Origin: Parietaria judaica
Taxonomy: Eukaryota; Streptophyta; Magnoliopsida; Rosales; Urticaceae
Reading direction: 5' to 3'
DNA length: 64,000 nt
NCBI GenBank assembly: GCA_954871525.1
Contig: OX940872.1
Coordinates: forward strand, 9,571,180-9,635,179
Part shown: positions 33,831 to 44,623 of the stretch, piece by piece
How the letters are laid out: each line of letters begins with the position of its first letter
Numbering within the stretch: position 1 is the stretch's first letter
The notes under the pieces: model-generated
The model's database searches: none
Told to the model about the DNA's origin: nothing
What the model saw: the letters and a program-made list of their open reading frames with translations, nothing else
Program-made: the position numbers and the translations under genes

Positions 33831-33953
33831 TGGTAATTTGGTCAAATTTAATTTGTTTCTCGAGGATTTTTTTTTTCGCGGTAAAAATACCTAATTTTTG
33901 CAATTTTTCCTTCTTTTTTTAACTAGTCTCGCTGTTTAGGTTGAACTTTGAAG

Positions 33954-36120
33954 ATGAGTAAAGAAAACATTGCGAGGGAGCATTGCACTCCTTATATGGA
34001 TCCGAGCAACAACTCCGGTTTCAAGTGCAACTAATGCGGGAAAGAGATAAGAGGTGGTAGGATCACCAGAATGAAACAACATTTGGCTGGAAATGATAAG
34101 AAAAAAAATTTCGTGCCGTGTACTGAAGTCGCGAACTATGTGAGGAACCTCATCAGGGATACTATGCGAAGTTACCAGAAGAAGAAGTAGAAGATGCACA
34201 ATTTGAAAATATTTACCACAAGGCCCATGATTCTTCTGATGAAGACGACGAGACCGTGCCTGTGGACATTGAAAGAGAAGTGGCACGGAAAATAAATAAA
34301 TCCCGTCAAGAGGCAGCGGCCAAACAATGAGAAGAAGACCAGGCCGAAGGCGGCGCAAGCAGCGCCTGTGCCGCCACTACCCCGACGTTGTTCGATAGGC
34401 CTTTGAAAAAACAGAAAAGGTTATCGATTTAATGTTTTTACCGAAGAAAATTTTGACGGTCCCCGACCGAGTCATTAGATGGAAAAGAATAGTTCCTTCT
34501 GTCTTTCCCTTTAAGCAATGACTAAGCTTGTTACAAGCCTTTATTAAGCTTCCTATAGTAAGGACTTCTTTCCTCACAAACCGACTTCCCGGAACGTCGA
34601 ACTGATTCCAATCTTGTCCGCTGGGGCTAAGGTTGTCCAAGCCAAGGATCGCATTTTCGACGATAATCGACAAAAATCGGTCTTTTCGATAGTTACCGGT
34701 AAGTTGCCGGTTGTAATACTTATCGTTTTTATATACTTTTCGACGATTATCGAGCTTTTCGATAAAACCTTTTCCAACCGATTTTCGACAAAATGTGTGT
34801 AAAAAATAAGGACTTTTTGGTTAAATAAAAAAATTGAATTAAACTGTCGGCAAAATAATTATACTTACACAAGAGCACCCCACCTCACCTCGCCTCGCCA
34901 CGCCCGTCCGGTCGGACGGACAGCGGCGCGCGCGTGTGGTGGTGTAACATTTGTGTGAGTCCTCCCCCATCCACAAAATCCTATGACCCAAAGGGCCCAA
35001 GCCCTTGTCCCAAATATTTGGTATATAAACATCACCAAACTCTTGTCATCTATCAATGTGGGACTTTTTGTTATTCAACTAATATCACACATTCACACTT
35101 AACATACACATTCACATACACTTCACTTAATAATTTAACTTAATATTACACACTTCAAAAATAATATTATACACTTAACAATCATATTAACTTCAGCTAA
35201 CATACATATACACTTAATATGTATATTCATTTAATTTTATACACTTCAACTAATATTAATATTATACATATACACTTAATAATTTAACATATGTTTTGTG
35301 GTATGATATTATCAAAATATTTTATAAGTTTTCTGTCGAAAAGTATCGAAAAGTATCGATAATCCGTCGATCATCATCGAAAAGTATCGGTAATCGTCAA
35401 GCTACAGTGTTATAGGTTTTCCGTCGGTTAATCGGTAAGCTATCGATTAATCCGTCAAAAACGGTAATCGGTTTATCGGTAACATCGGTAAGTTGAACCA
35501 TGGTCCAAGCAATTGGGATTTCCACCTTTCTCGGGAAGGCGATAGCCAAATACTTAATCCACAAAGGGATTCCGTGGTGCCACACAGACGATATTCTTTT
35601 CCACAACATGTTGTTTTGCGTAGCCGAAGTAGGTAACCTAATTTATGATTTTATTTTTATGATTGTTTGAGTTTTTGCTTGAGTACTAAGTTAAGTTAAC
35701 TATTAACATTTAATAATATTGTATTTTACGAGTGTAGGCGTTGGATGCCCGTATCCCACGTCAAAGGACAACGCGGGCAAGTATCTGACTCTTGAGTTCG
35801 AGGAGTGTCAAAAGTACAAGCATGATCAGATTCCTCTGTGGCAGAAATTTGGCATGACGATCATGTCGGACGGTTGGACTGGACCGATGAATATGTCGAT
35901 ACTGAACATCATGATATTTTCGGCAGGGAGGACAGTGTTTATCAAGGAAATCAACGCGTCCGCCCACGCCAAGAATGCGCATTACTTGGCCAGGATATTT
36001 TCAGCAGTGATTGAGGAGATCGGCCCGCATAACGTGGTGCAAATTGTGACTGACAACGCCGCGGCTTACAAAAAAGCCGGCACCGATTTGATGGAGAAGT
36101 ACAATTTTTACTGGACACCG
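33954..36120 (+). pseudogene. hAT2 transposase, 5' part: BED finger and DUF659
   Basis: ATG at 33954 starts a BED-type zinc finger (GFKCN-stop-CGKEIRGG, then RMKQHLAGN): the finger itself holds a stop codon. An acidic stretch in another frame follows (HDSSDEDDETVPVDIEREVA). After the small hAT insert, an exon at 35511-35630 reads STFLGKAIAKYLIHKGIPW, then an intron of about 105 bp, then the DUF659 region (LWQKFGMTIMSDGWTGPMNM, VVQIVTDNAAAYKKAG) up to FYWTPC. There the solo LTR cuts the gene; the rest is at 38892. hAT transposases excise and insert DNA with 8-bp duplications; this copy cannot make a full protein. Confidence 0.88.
34643..35502 (+). mobile_element. Small hAT2-family derivative inserted in hAT2
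   Basis: 860 bp flanked by a perfect 8-bp target duplication GTCCAAGC (34635-34642 and 35503-35510). Its ends (CAAGGATCGCA and, other strand, CATGGTTCAACTTACCG) and subterminal CGATAATCG repeats match hAT2. The interior (about 34860-35290) is unrelated to hAT2: a GC-rich stretch (34870-34945) and a TATA-bearing segment (GGTATATAAACATC). It is therefore a deletion derivative that picked up foreign DNA. Confidence 0.88.
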
Positions 36121-38886
36121 TGTTGGAAATCGGAGGTATCAAGCCGACTTCCTTACCACGATAATAGCCTCCGGGCCGTCCCGATAAAATTTAAAAAATT
36201 CATTTTAAAGCGGAAATCTTGTTATCGGACCGACGACATGGATATCGGGTAATAACAAAACGAGATCTGATAAATATTTCGAATCTAATATTTTCATATT
36301 CATTATTAATAATCTAGTCGAACAAGAAATAAATAGAAAGCAGTAAATGGTCGCATTTATTTACCCAATGCATAAGGCCGTACCTCAACTAATGATTCCG
36401 GCTGCGCGTTCTGACTTGGGCAGGGCTCCGCCGGTGCTGAGGGAAACTCCCGTGATCTTCCGGGATATTCTCCTGGATTCCTCGCTACCGAAGCGTGGGC
36501 TTCGCTGGCAGGACTCCGTCGCAAAATTTAACTGACGGTTCTTTTAAAGCTACCGAAGAAAAATATCTCCTAAGCCGAACCAGAAGAGAGATCAGAAGCA
36601 GAAAACTCGCAGACCCTAGAGAGAGAAGGAGAGCTCGAGTTTTTGCTCTGGGGAGAGGTGTTTAAAATGTGTAGAATGAGCTTCCTATTTATAGGCTCAA
36701 GCTGTAACCGATTTGGAGATTTTCCCTCCCAATATTCGAATTCTTTTAATTAAATATAAATAATTATTTCAATCCAATGATCCAGATTTAATCTCATCTA
36801 GATCCAATGGATATAATTAATCAGGGATTTAATTAAATAAATAATATAAGATAATATTAAAACATTTAATCTTATCATCATATTATATTTATTCGAATTA
36901 TAATATATACATATATTTAAATTCGAATTTGTTAATGATTATCTAGATCCAATGGTTAGAATTAAATCTTAAACCAATCCAATGGATCAAATCAATTAGG
37001 GATAAAGTCAAATACTCTAGGGTTTTACAAAACCCTAATTCAAACTCTTATCTCAAATTTATTCCAATTTTAATATCATATGTATAATAATAATTAATTT
37101 CTAATCCGATGGTTTAAAGATAAAATCTCAAAACTGATCCAACGGACAGAATTAATTAAGCAAATTCGAAATACCTAAACTTGGTCACCAAGTTTCAATT
37201 TCGAATTACATTAGGGTTCAAATCAATTATCTCAATCCAACGGTTGATACTAAATCATAACCGATCCAATGGATTAAAGTGATTTTAGGGTTTTTGCCAA
37301 GATACCAAACTTCAGGTACTTATGCCGCAAAAATAAAATCTTCAATTCAGTGATTCGAATTTATCTAGGGTTTGTTATCTCCAAACCCTAATTCGAAATA
37401 CACATTAAATAATACATAAATATATATTATTTATTTATTAATATAAATCCTTTAATTATTAATTAATTATTAATAAGATATTAACAATTAAATCCAAATA
37501 ATTAAATCATATTAATAAAGCCTGATCTCTTTATCACACAATAAATTTCATGTTGCAACACCATCATTTAAATTCGTGACATGTGATTTAATTTCATAGT
37601 TTATCGAACCGAGTCATAAACTTAGAAAATTCATAAATCACAAACCGTAAGTCAGAATGACTTGGTTCAAAAAGCAAAGTTGCTTAGAATTTAATTTAGA
37701 AAAACATGGTGCTGTTCGAAAATATAAATTCTAACTTTATTTTTATCAGTTACTTCCGTGTACCAAAATATGATACTTTTGCCACGCTATCGATAAAACT
37801 ATCTGACGTCTGACACAGACTTGTCAGTTTTATAAGTCGAGCCAAATGATTGAACATTTTCCAGAATGTATTTTAATCACATACGTATCATCCGTTACGG
37901 AGCTATCCTGGGGACCATGGACCCGTATCACTTAAGCTCCAACGAACTGCTAGGTGTTCGTCAAACCTCGAAGTGATTCCACTATAGACCCGAGGCTGCA
38001 ATCTTTAGTGATACGGTATATATTATTCCCTTATATACAGCAGGGTGTCCATTAGATTCAATCAAATACCGATTATTGTTCTTTCACTTGATGACCCACA
38101 CATGAGCAGACGGTTTGTACCGTAATGCCCCTCAATGCATTTTCATCCTTGACTCAGCCAGTAATATTATGATTAACCCACTTATGGTTTCGATTCATAA
38201 GTTGCGCACGGGTACCTCTCACTTCTCACCACTGACAACCAAGGGAATCATTATGACTCTGAAGAGAGCTGTGTGATGCCCATGTCTATGATCAAGCAAT
38301 CCTTACTACTGACTATCATGTTCCCAAAATAATAGTGTTGGGAATAGCGGTAATATCTTGTGTTCTTTAACTGTTAAATCAAAGAACAATCAAGCCAGCA
38401 GCTCGGACTCATGACCACTCAGGACTTAGAACTAATATCCATTTGATCATCATTTTGCGACTCAACTACAAGTTGTCAGTGACGGTCTTATATGACAACT
38501 TCTTGAGTTTAAGTCAGGTCCAGTCCAGTATGAAGACGCTTCATACTTAATGCACTTCTAGTGAGTGTTGACACACACAAAATCCAGAATAGTATTGTCA
38601 CTTCAGTCACATTAATGACCTTACCGATTAATGGGCTCCCACCCAGTTAATCAGGTCACAGACATTTTAAGTTCATTTATTATGCTTATTAATTCTTCCT
38701 CACATGACTCTGTTGTGATAATAGTAACATAATTGCATCCTTTATGAACTAAGGAATCAAACATTCTATTTTACTCTACAGAAACTATAATAAGATTAAC
38801 ATAATAAGTACCATATTTATTCAACGACTTGTCATAATCTTTTAAAAATGGAAAAATATCTTGTTTAAGGACTCATATGTCCAACA
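36121..38886 (-). mobile_element. Solo LTR of the long-LTR Copia family, inside hAT2
   Basis: 2766 bp, an inverted copy of the LTR at 2897-5599, starting TGTTGGAAAT and ending ATGTCCAACA. A perfect 5-bp target duplication CACCG lies at 36116-36120 and 38887-38891. No internal domain, so it formed by LTR-LTR recombination. It splits the transposase between the Pro codon of WTPC and the following residues. Confidence 0.95.
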
Positions 38887-38891
38887 CACCG

Positions 38892-40260
38892 TGCGCTGCC
38901 CACTGCATCGACTTGATGTTCCACGACATCGGGAAAAGGAAGAGCATCGACGAGACCGTGAAGGGGTGCAGACTCATCACGAAGTTTATCTACAACCACG
39001 GCCAGGTTCTCGATACAATGAGGAAGACATGCAAGGGTGAGATCATCAGTCTGGGGGCGACAAGGTTTGCCACAAACTTTCTCTCCCTGACTAGCTTAAA
39101 GGGGAGAAAGGCCGGACTCAAGGCGATGTTTATATCTGACAGGTGGAATAGCTCCACGTTCAAGAACACGAGAGAAAGGAGAGTCGCGGCCACATTGTGC
39201 TTGAGCGATACTTTTTGGGCTTTGGTTGACAATGCCTTGAGCGTGTTCGCCCCCTTGTACACAACACTCCGGCTCGTCGACACCGAGGTGCATCCGACGA
39301 TGGGAATGGTGTATCCCTTGTTCGAAATCATCGTAGCGGAGCTCCGCGCACTTCAAGGAAAACAATGGGCAATCGAAATTGTGGAGGCGCGATGGCATAA
39401 GAACTTGGACCATCCATTTCATATTGCGGCCCACTTATTGAACCCCAGAATCGCCTACGAGCGAGACATTGAGATGCCAGAAAATTCCATCCGAGATGTC
39501 ACCAGGGTTTACGACCGGTTGTTTCCTCATGAGGACGTGACACATTTGGCGGCAGAGGTAAGATCTTACTTTAATTTTGTAATTTTACTTCGTTTGGTTA
39601 AATTAAATTAAAACTAACTTTCTATATGTGTATTGTAGTGCGTGCGGTTTGGTGAAGCTGTAGGTCCGTTACGCGAGCGGTCATGCGTGGCAGCACGAAA
39701 GACTCTTGCACCCGGTAAGTTTTACACCTTGAACATCAACATGCTAAGTTTTACACATGCTAAGTTTTGTTTTTTTATTTATTTACAGCTGAGTGGTGGA
39801 GCATATTCGAGGTCCGTGCCCCACATTGCAGAAGCTAGCAATGCGGGTTTTATCGCAGACCACGTCTGCCTCAGCGTGTGAGAGGACCTAAAGCACGTTT
39901 GCCCTGATCCACACCAAGCTCCACAATTGTCTGGCATACACGACACTTGAGAAGCTAGTGTTCTGCAACTACAATCATAAGCTAGCGCTGCGAGACTTAA
40001 AGGCACAGTACGACCAGGCCGACAAAGCCGATCCGCATGAGTACCTGAGGAAGTCTTTGGTTATGGCCTCTGCAGGTGTTGACTTCAAGGAAACAATTGT
40101 AGAGTGGATCCGACCAGTCCAACTCGACGACGAAGATGGCAACCCAGACCCAGAGATCGCCGTGGAGGCTCAATCATACGGAGCTGTGATCAGCCGAGTC
40201 CTCGGTGAGCAAAGACTCGGTCCTACCCCCGACCCTCCGGGGGTTCATGGAGGAGGTTAA
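38892..40260 (+). pseudogene. hAT2 transposase, 3' part: catalytic end and hAT dimerisation domain
   Basis: Continues directly after the solo LTR with AAHCIDLMFHDIGKRKSI. Then RFATNFLSLTSL, KNLDHPFHIAAHLLNPRIAY and further transposase sequence to about 39560, an intron with TA-rich DNA, a short exon at about 39640-39715, a second intron, and the dimerisation domain from 39788: AEWWSIFEVRAPH, a CER motif with a stop where a Trp is usual, STFALIHTKLHN and YTTLEKLVFCNYNHKLALRD. A basic/acidic tail ends at 40260. Frameshifts and stops show it is dead. Confidence 0.88.
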
Positions 40261-41350
40261 TGCGGCTCAACCGCTGCTGGGGCTAGTTCCAGTCAACAAC
40301 GTACTTATACGACTGGTACTCACCGTAGTTCTCCTTCCTATAGCCCTTCACAATCACATAATGGCTGGGGTGGGGGAGGAGGTGACTACCAAGGAGGATG
40401 GGGTGGCGGCCAGAGAGGTTGGGGAGGTGATACCCAGGGATGATAGGGTGGCAGCCAGAGAGGTACATGTGATTATTACTATTTTAATTTTGTTGATTAC
40501 ATGTATATATGAATGTCAACTAATTTGTTTACAAAATAAGTGATACGTATCGAGGCAACCTGAACTACGACCCTGCGAACATGGGATACATTCCCGCTTG
40601 ACAGTCTCCTCAACAACAAGATGACGCATCTTCTGCTTATGGATTGTACTTGGGCAGTGACTATGTATCTCAGAGCGAGAACCTCGTCGACGAGTTGTCC
40701 GGGAATATGGGTACTTCCGTGAGCACTCAATTTTCTACTCCACACCCTGTGCTCGATAACGGGGTGTGGGCGCATCCCCAGTATCCATCTCGTGGCGTGT
40801 TTACGGAACAACACACATATGATTACCATGTGAGTAAATTCCGTATGCACTTCGAACCACATGGCTTGTTTTGGAGGACATATTGTAACATGCATTTGGA
40901 AGCAAGTGGTGCCTAAGGTATTATGGAAGCCCATAGGAGATCGTCGTTATTCTGAGGTCGGAGAAGTCGATTTGACTGTTGAGTATTATTTCTATTCATG
41001 CACTTCTTTCTATAATGTGTTTGAGTTTGAGATATTACTATATTAGACTTTGTATTTGATAGTTGAGACTTGTTAGACTATGTTATTAGTATTTTAGATT
41101 TGAGCTTTTTGATGGAGTTATATGTGTGTGTATGACATTATATATGTTTTGAATTTGAAGTATGATATTATAAAAATATTTTATAGGTTTTCCGCGAAAA
41201 GTATCGATAATTTGTCGATAATCATCGAAAAGCATCGGTAATCGGTAAGCTACAGTATTATAGGTTTTCCGTCGGTTAATCGGTAAGCTATCGATTAATC
41301 CGTCGAATACGGTAACCGATTTATCGGTAACATCGGTAAGTTGAATATTG
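40261..41350 (+). other. 3' end and subterminal region of hAT2
   Basis: A Gly/Trp/Gln-rich tail region (GGGGGDYQGGWGGGQRGWGG at about 40370-40440) and a following exon-like stretch (40540-40915), then AT-rich 3' sequence. The last 190 bp carry the GTATCGATAA/CGGTAAGC repeats of the right end, nearly identical to 35300-35500. Confidence 0.7.
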
Positions 41351-41652
41351 TGTTAGACTACACTCAGACTTATTCATTGAGCTTTGAAGCTTGTCTCTTG
41401 TGTTATGTGTTGTCAGAATACTCATATAATTGAATTAAATATTGAACTAGTAAGTAATAAAATAAACTAATCACTAAATACTAATACTAATACTAATGTA
41501 TATGTATTGTTTATTATTTGATCTTGCTTTTGTTTGTGTTCCGTGAGTGGGTATGTGACAGTTTGTTAAGAGTGTTTAGAACCTTAAATCGTAATTTAAT
41601 TCTTATATCGTACTGTTTATTTTAAATTTGATATTTTTAGAAAAAGTTCAAG

Positions 41653-41805
41653 ATGAGTTCAACCAGAAAATACAAATCTGGAACGGCAAAAAGAAAAGAC
41701 AAATCGAAGAAAGAGACTTTGAGTAAAAATCAAACAGGTTCTCTCGATAAGTATTTTTCTAGAAACGTAGTTATTGATAAAAGTGAAGATCCAATTAACA
41801 ATTGA
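41653..41805 (+). pseudogene. N-terminal stub of a TTF/DUF4371-type hAT transposase (hAT1)
   Basis: ATG at 41653 gives MSSTRKYKSGTAKRKDKSKK, then GSLDKYF, 50 residues in total. This is the characteristic basic start and SLDKYF motif of plant DUF4371/TTF-zinc-finger hAT transposases. After a stop, further residues continue in another frame to about 41910; the zinc finger, catalytic and dimerisation domains are missing. Confidence 0.7.
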
Positions 41806-42044
41806 GAGTGAAGAAGTTGGTCAAGATGAAAAAGATATGGTTGAGAAACTTGATTATACAAATCTCATTAGTTCTTTTGCGTCAGAAAATGCTAGACACG
41901 TCGTATTTCAATGATTGACATTTTTGGTTTAGTATAATAAGTATATTTACCGTTATATTTGCGTGTTTATTAGATATATGATATTGTAAGGGGCCCCAAA
42001 ATTTTATCCCGCCTAGGGCGCCTCCGAACACAGGACCGGCCCTG

Positions 42045-42163
42045 GCGACGAGGTGCAACATCATATATCATCATCCCCCCGACTCCTCCAAATACCAACC
42101 CCCAAGCTCAAGAAAAGTCAACAAACTGCGATGGGCCCGGCCCATTATCAAGACATGGGCCGC
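42045..42163 (+). mobile_element. LTR-end-like sequence right of the nested hAT block
   Basis: The last 50 bp (CAACAAACTGCGATGGGCCC, then GGGCCGCTACA) match the inner end of the minus-strand LTR at 42555-42610 (CAACGTCG, GGGCCCGGTCC and GGGCCGCTACA on the minus strand), so the two LTR ends face each other 390 bp apart. Confidence 0.45.
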
Positions 42164-42554
42164 TACATTGTTTGATTCAGTTTTCGACATCAACAGGTTC
42201 CGTCGCTTGCTATTTCGAAGAGTGTTTTGAATATACTTATTTTCAGGATTTAATTTAATCAATTTAATTACTTTCAGGATTAAATTTTTTTTAAAAAAAT
42301 CGATGATTATTTTATAATTTAATTAAATAATTAATAATAAGAGTAATAAGGTATTTTGAAATCTATTAATGTGGTTGATTGACTATTTGTAAATATTAAT
42401 CAAAAGATTGCTATTTTATAAAATAGTTTTTCTTATTTGACCATACAGGTACAGAGCGTATAAAAAATTCTACATTTCAGTTGTTTGGTTTATTAAGGAA
42501 ATATCCAATATTTTTATGAGGTATTAATAGTTTGCTGAAAATTGGATCACACAT
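42164..42554. other. AT-rich spacer between two facing LTR-like ends
   Basis: No recognised feature. Confidence 0.5.
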
Positions 42555-43711
42555 TGTAGCGGCCCAATGGCTAGTGTTGGACCGGGCCCAACGTCGTTTG
42601 TTAACTTTTGTGAATTTTCGGCTTTGACTCCTGGACTATCGAGTCAAACAGATCCTCCACTGACTCAATGATCAGAAATCTGTGGTAAACTCCATTACCT
42701 ATCGCTAATAGGGCCAGGGCTTAGCCTGGCTCGGAATACAGGTTCGGGTACGAAAAACGGAATCCTAACCACTGGGTAGGGGGATCGCAGTATTGATTTT
42801 CTAGTGAACCCTGGTGGACTAGACCCTTGACCGGCGTCACGGGTACAGATCCGGGTCATACAGTCTATTCGCTGAGTCAGTATATCTGCTGGAGATACAA
42901 GACGGAGGGATAGAACGAGCACCTAGCGGATCTAGAACCTTGGCAAGGAGGGTCTTAGATCGTGCTAGAATTTTCTCTTGGGTTTTCGCTCTATGTTGAT
43001 TTCCTCGTAACCGAACCTGAGCACAAGAACACCCGAGGTCATGGACAACCGGGGGGGGACCCCGGATTCACCTCCCACGCTCAACATTAGTGTAATATAA
43101 GAGGGGGAGGTGTTTAGATGGTGCTCTAGAGAGTTTTGGTCGAGTTCCGTTGAGAGAAGTGAGTTACCGTTCCTTTGAAACCGAGCCCTTATTTATATAC
43201 AAATTCAAGGATTGAAATGCAAATAAATAATTATTTCGGAGGGGCGTCGGGGCTAATTTATAGTGTTTTTTGGGTCCTCGGATCATTATGGACCCGTTGT
43301 CACCATCGGATCGGCAATCCGATAGGCGACGCGCCCTCACGCGCCCAAAACAGCCGACAGTGTCAGCTCACGCGCGCGCGAGTGGAGGGGACAGGGGTGG
43401 GTGACGTCAGCGTGCTGATGCACGCGTGCTAGCGTCAGCCCCTGCGCAGTAGTGGGTCACTGGGCACCCTTAGGGTGTTTCTGGCTCTTTTTCGTGATTC
43501 CGGGGCGTCCCGAGGCCGTTTTACGCAAGTTTTATTACTTTTTTGGGTGTTTCGATATTTTTAGGATCATCTAGACACTTTATTTTGCGAAAACAGACTT
43601 CCGGTGAATATTTTGTGACCAAATTGATTTATTTTAATAAAAGAAAAATTAATTAGCATAATTTTTCCGATATCAATTCATGAAAATCAATCTGGTAAAA
43701 ATACACGTAAC
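42555..43711 (-). mobile_element. Probable solo LTR (minus strand)
   Basis: From TGTAGCGGCCC to TACACGTAACA, about 1157 bp, GC-richer than its surroundings. On the minus strand it has a TATA box (TATATAAATAAGGGC, about 43187-43202) followed by a leader with CTCTCTCAACGG. TG...CA ends fit an LTR, but the flanks (CACAT and CTTAG) do not match, and no primer site or coding region adjoins. Confidence 0.5.
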
Positions 43712-44131
43712 ACTTAGCTCTTCTGTTATAATGTAAAGTTCAATGAATCATTATTACAAAACCACCCAATAGCACGTAGCAATCTTCCAAAATATATACC
43801 AATAACCACCCAAATTCAATGAAAGAATCGTTAATAGATTGAAACTGAATCATTATTGCTAAAAAGCAAGCAAGTGAGAAAAAAATCGTTAAAACCAAGG
43901 CTGAAAGAAAAGCCCAAGCAATCTCTATTGGGCCCAATACCTTTGAATACCCCGGGCCTAAAAACATTGATCCCACTAAGCAAACCCATGTCCAAAATTG
44001 GTGTGACAGTCGATGATTCAGCCCCATCCATAGTCTCTGCTCCGGGAATTCTCTCGTGCAAAAATGATTCGTTAGGAACAAATCACATACGTAAAGCGGT
44101 GTTGCTGCAAGTGGAGATCGATCCTGGGATC
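43712..44131 (+). other. Host sequence left of the Copia insertion, probably LINE-derived
   Basis: An open frame at 43856-44137 (GPIPLNTPGLKTLIPLSKPM) might be the end of a LINE ORF1 or linker; the clear LINE endonuclease sequence resumes right of the Copia element at 49145. A 40-bp piece with CACCCAATAGCACGTAGCAA also occurs at about 50165. Confidence 0.35.
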
Positions 44132-44467
44132 TATTAAGAAAGGAATATCTGATCGGAGAAGAAAGCTTGAATCGAGAGAAGAAGAAATGAATTTCTTTAT
44201 TGAATGAATGAATGATACAAGGAAAGTATTCAGTATATAAGCTGAATACTGAGATTGATTAATCAAACACAAATCAGACCGTTGGAGCTTTATAAGGAAG
44301 CCTCATAAAACGACTTAACAGCTCATAGTCGTTTGTCAATGAAAAACGACCAATATAACAAAAACGACATTGAAGAGCAAATAAAGATTAACTTGGTTAG
44401 ACGACATCGGAGAGAAACAAACATTGGTTAGTCGTTAGAATATAAACAAAAAAAACACATTTTAATA
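44132..44467 (-). repeat. 3' LTR of the TA...TA Copia element
   Basis: 336 bp; alignable end to end with 48810-49139, with scattered substitutions and indels. Contains a palindromic GTATTCAG...CTGAATAC around a TATATAAG. Confidence 0.92.
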
Positions 44468-44623
44468 CACCCCTCAAGATGATACTGCCAAAATATTGAG
44501 AAGTGGCATATTGTTTAAAAGATTAAAAAGATTTGGAGAAGTTAGAGATTTTGTAAAAATATATGCTAATTGACAATTTGATCGAACATGCATTAGTTTT
44601 AACTGCTGATTTTTCACAAGATC

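Larger units (their letters stand above)
32053..41350 (+). mobile_element. Inner hAT element (hAT2) with BED/DUF659-type transposase, interrupted twice
   Basis: The termini CAAGGTTCGAATTACCG (left) and CAATATTCAACTTACCG (right, other strand) are imperfect TIRs. The 8-bp flanks AGTTAGAC (32045-32052) and TGTTAGAC (41351-41358) agree at seven positions. Both ends carry CGATAATCG/CGGTAA subterminal repeats. Total 9298 bp; without the small hAT derivative and the solo LTR it was about 5.66 kb, the size of an autonomous element. Confidence 0.88.
31584..42044 (+). mobile_element. Outer hAT element (hAT1), non-autonomous, interrupted
   Basis: The left terminus CAGGGCCGGCTCTCC and the right terminus, which on the other strand reads CAGGGCCGGTCCTG, are TIRs of the plant hAT group with TTF-zinc-finger/DUF4371 transposases. 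The flanks AGCGCGAG and GCGACGAG (42045-42052) fit an 8-bp target duplication that has lost one base on the left. Without the inner insert it is about 1.16 kb. It retains only the start of a transposase at 41653. Confidence 0.8.

Noticed and set aside
33936..34358. Minus-strand 140-codon frame in hAT2
   Set aside because: Shadow of the BED-finger exon; the plus strand carries the recognisable protein.
34865..35056. GC-rich frame inside the small hAT derivative
   Set aside because: Short, no motif, unconserved; more likely captured non-coding DNA.
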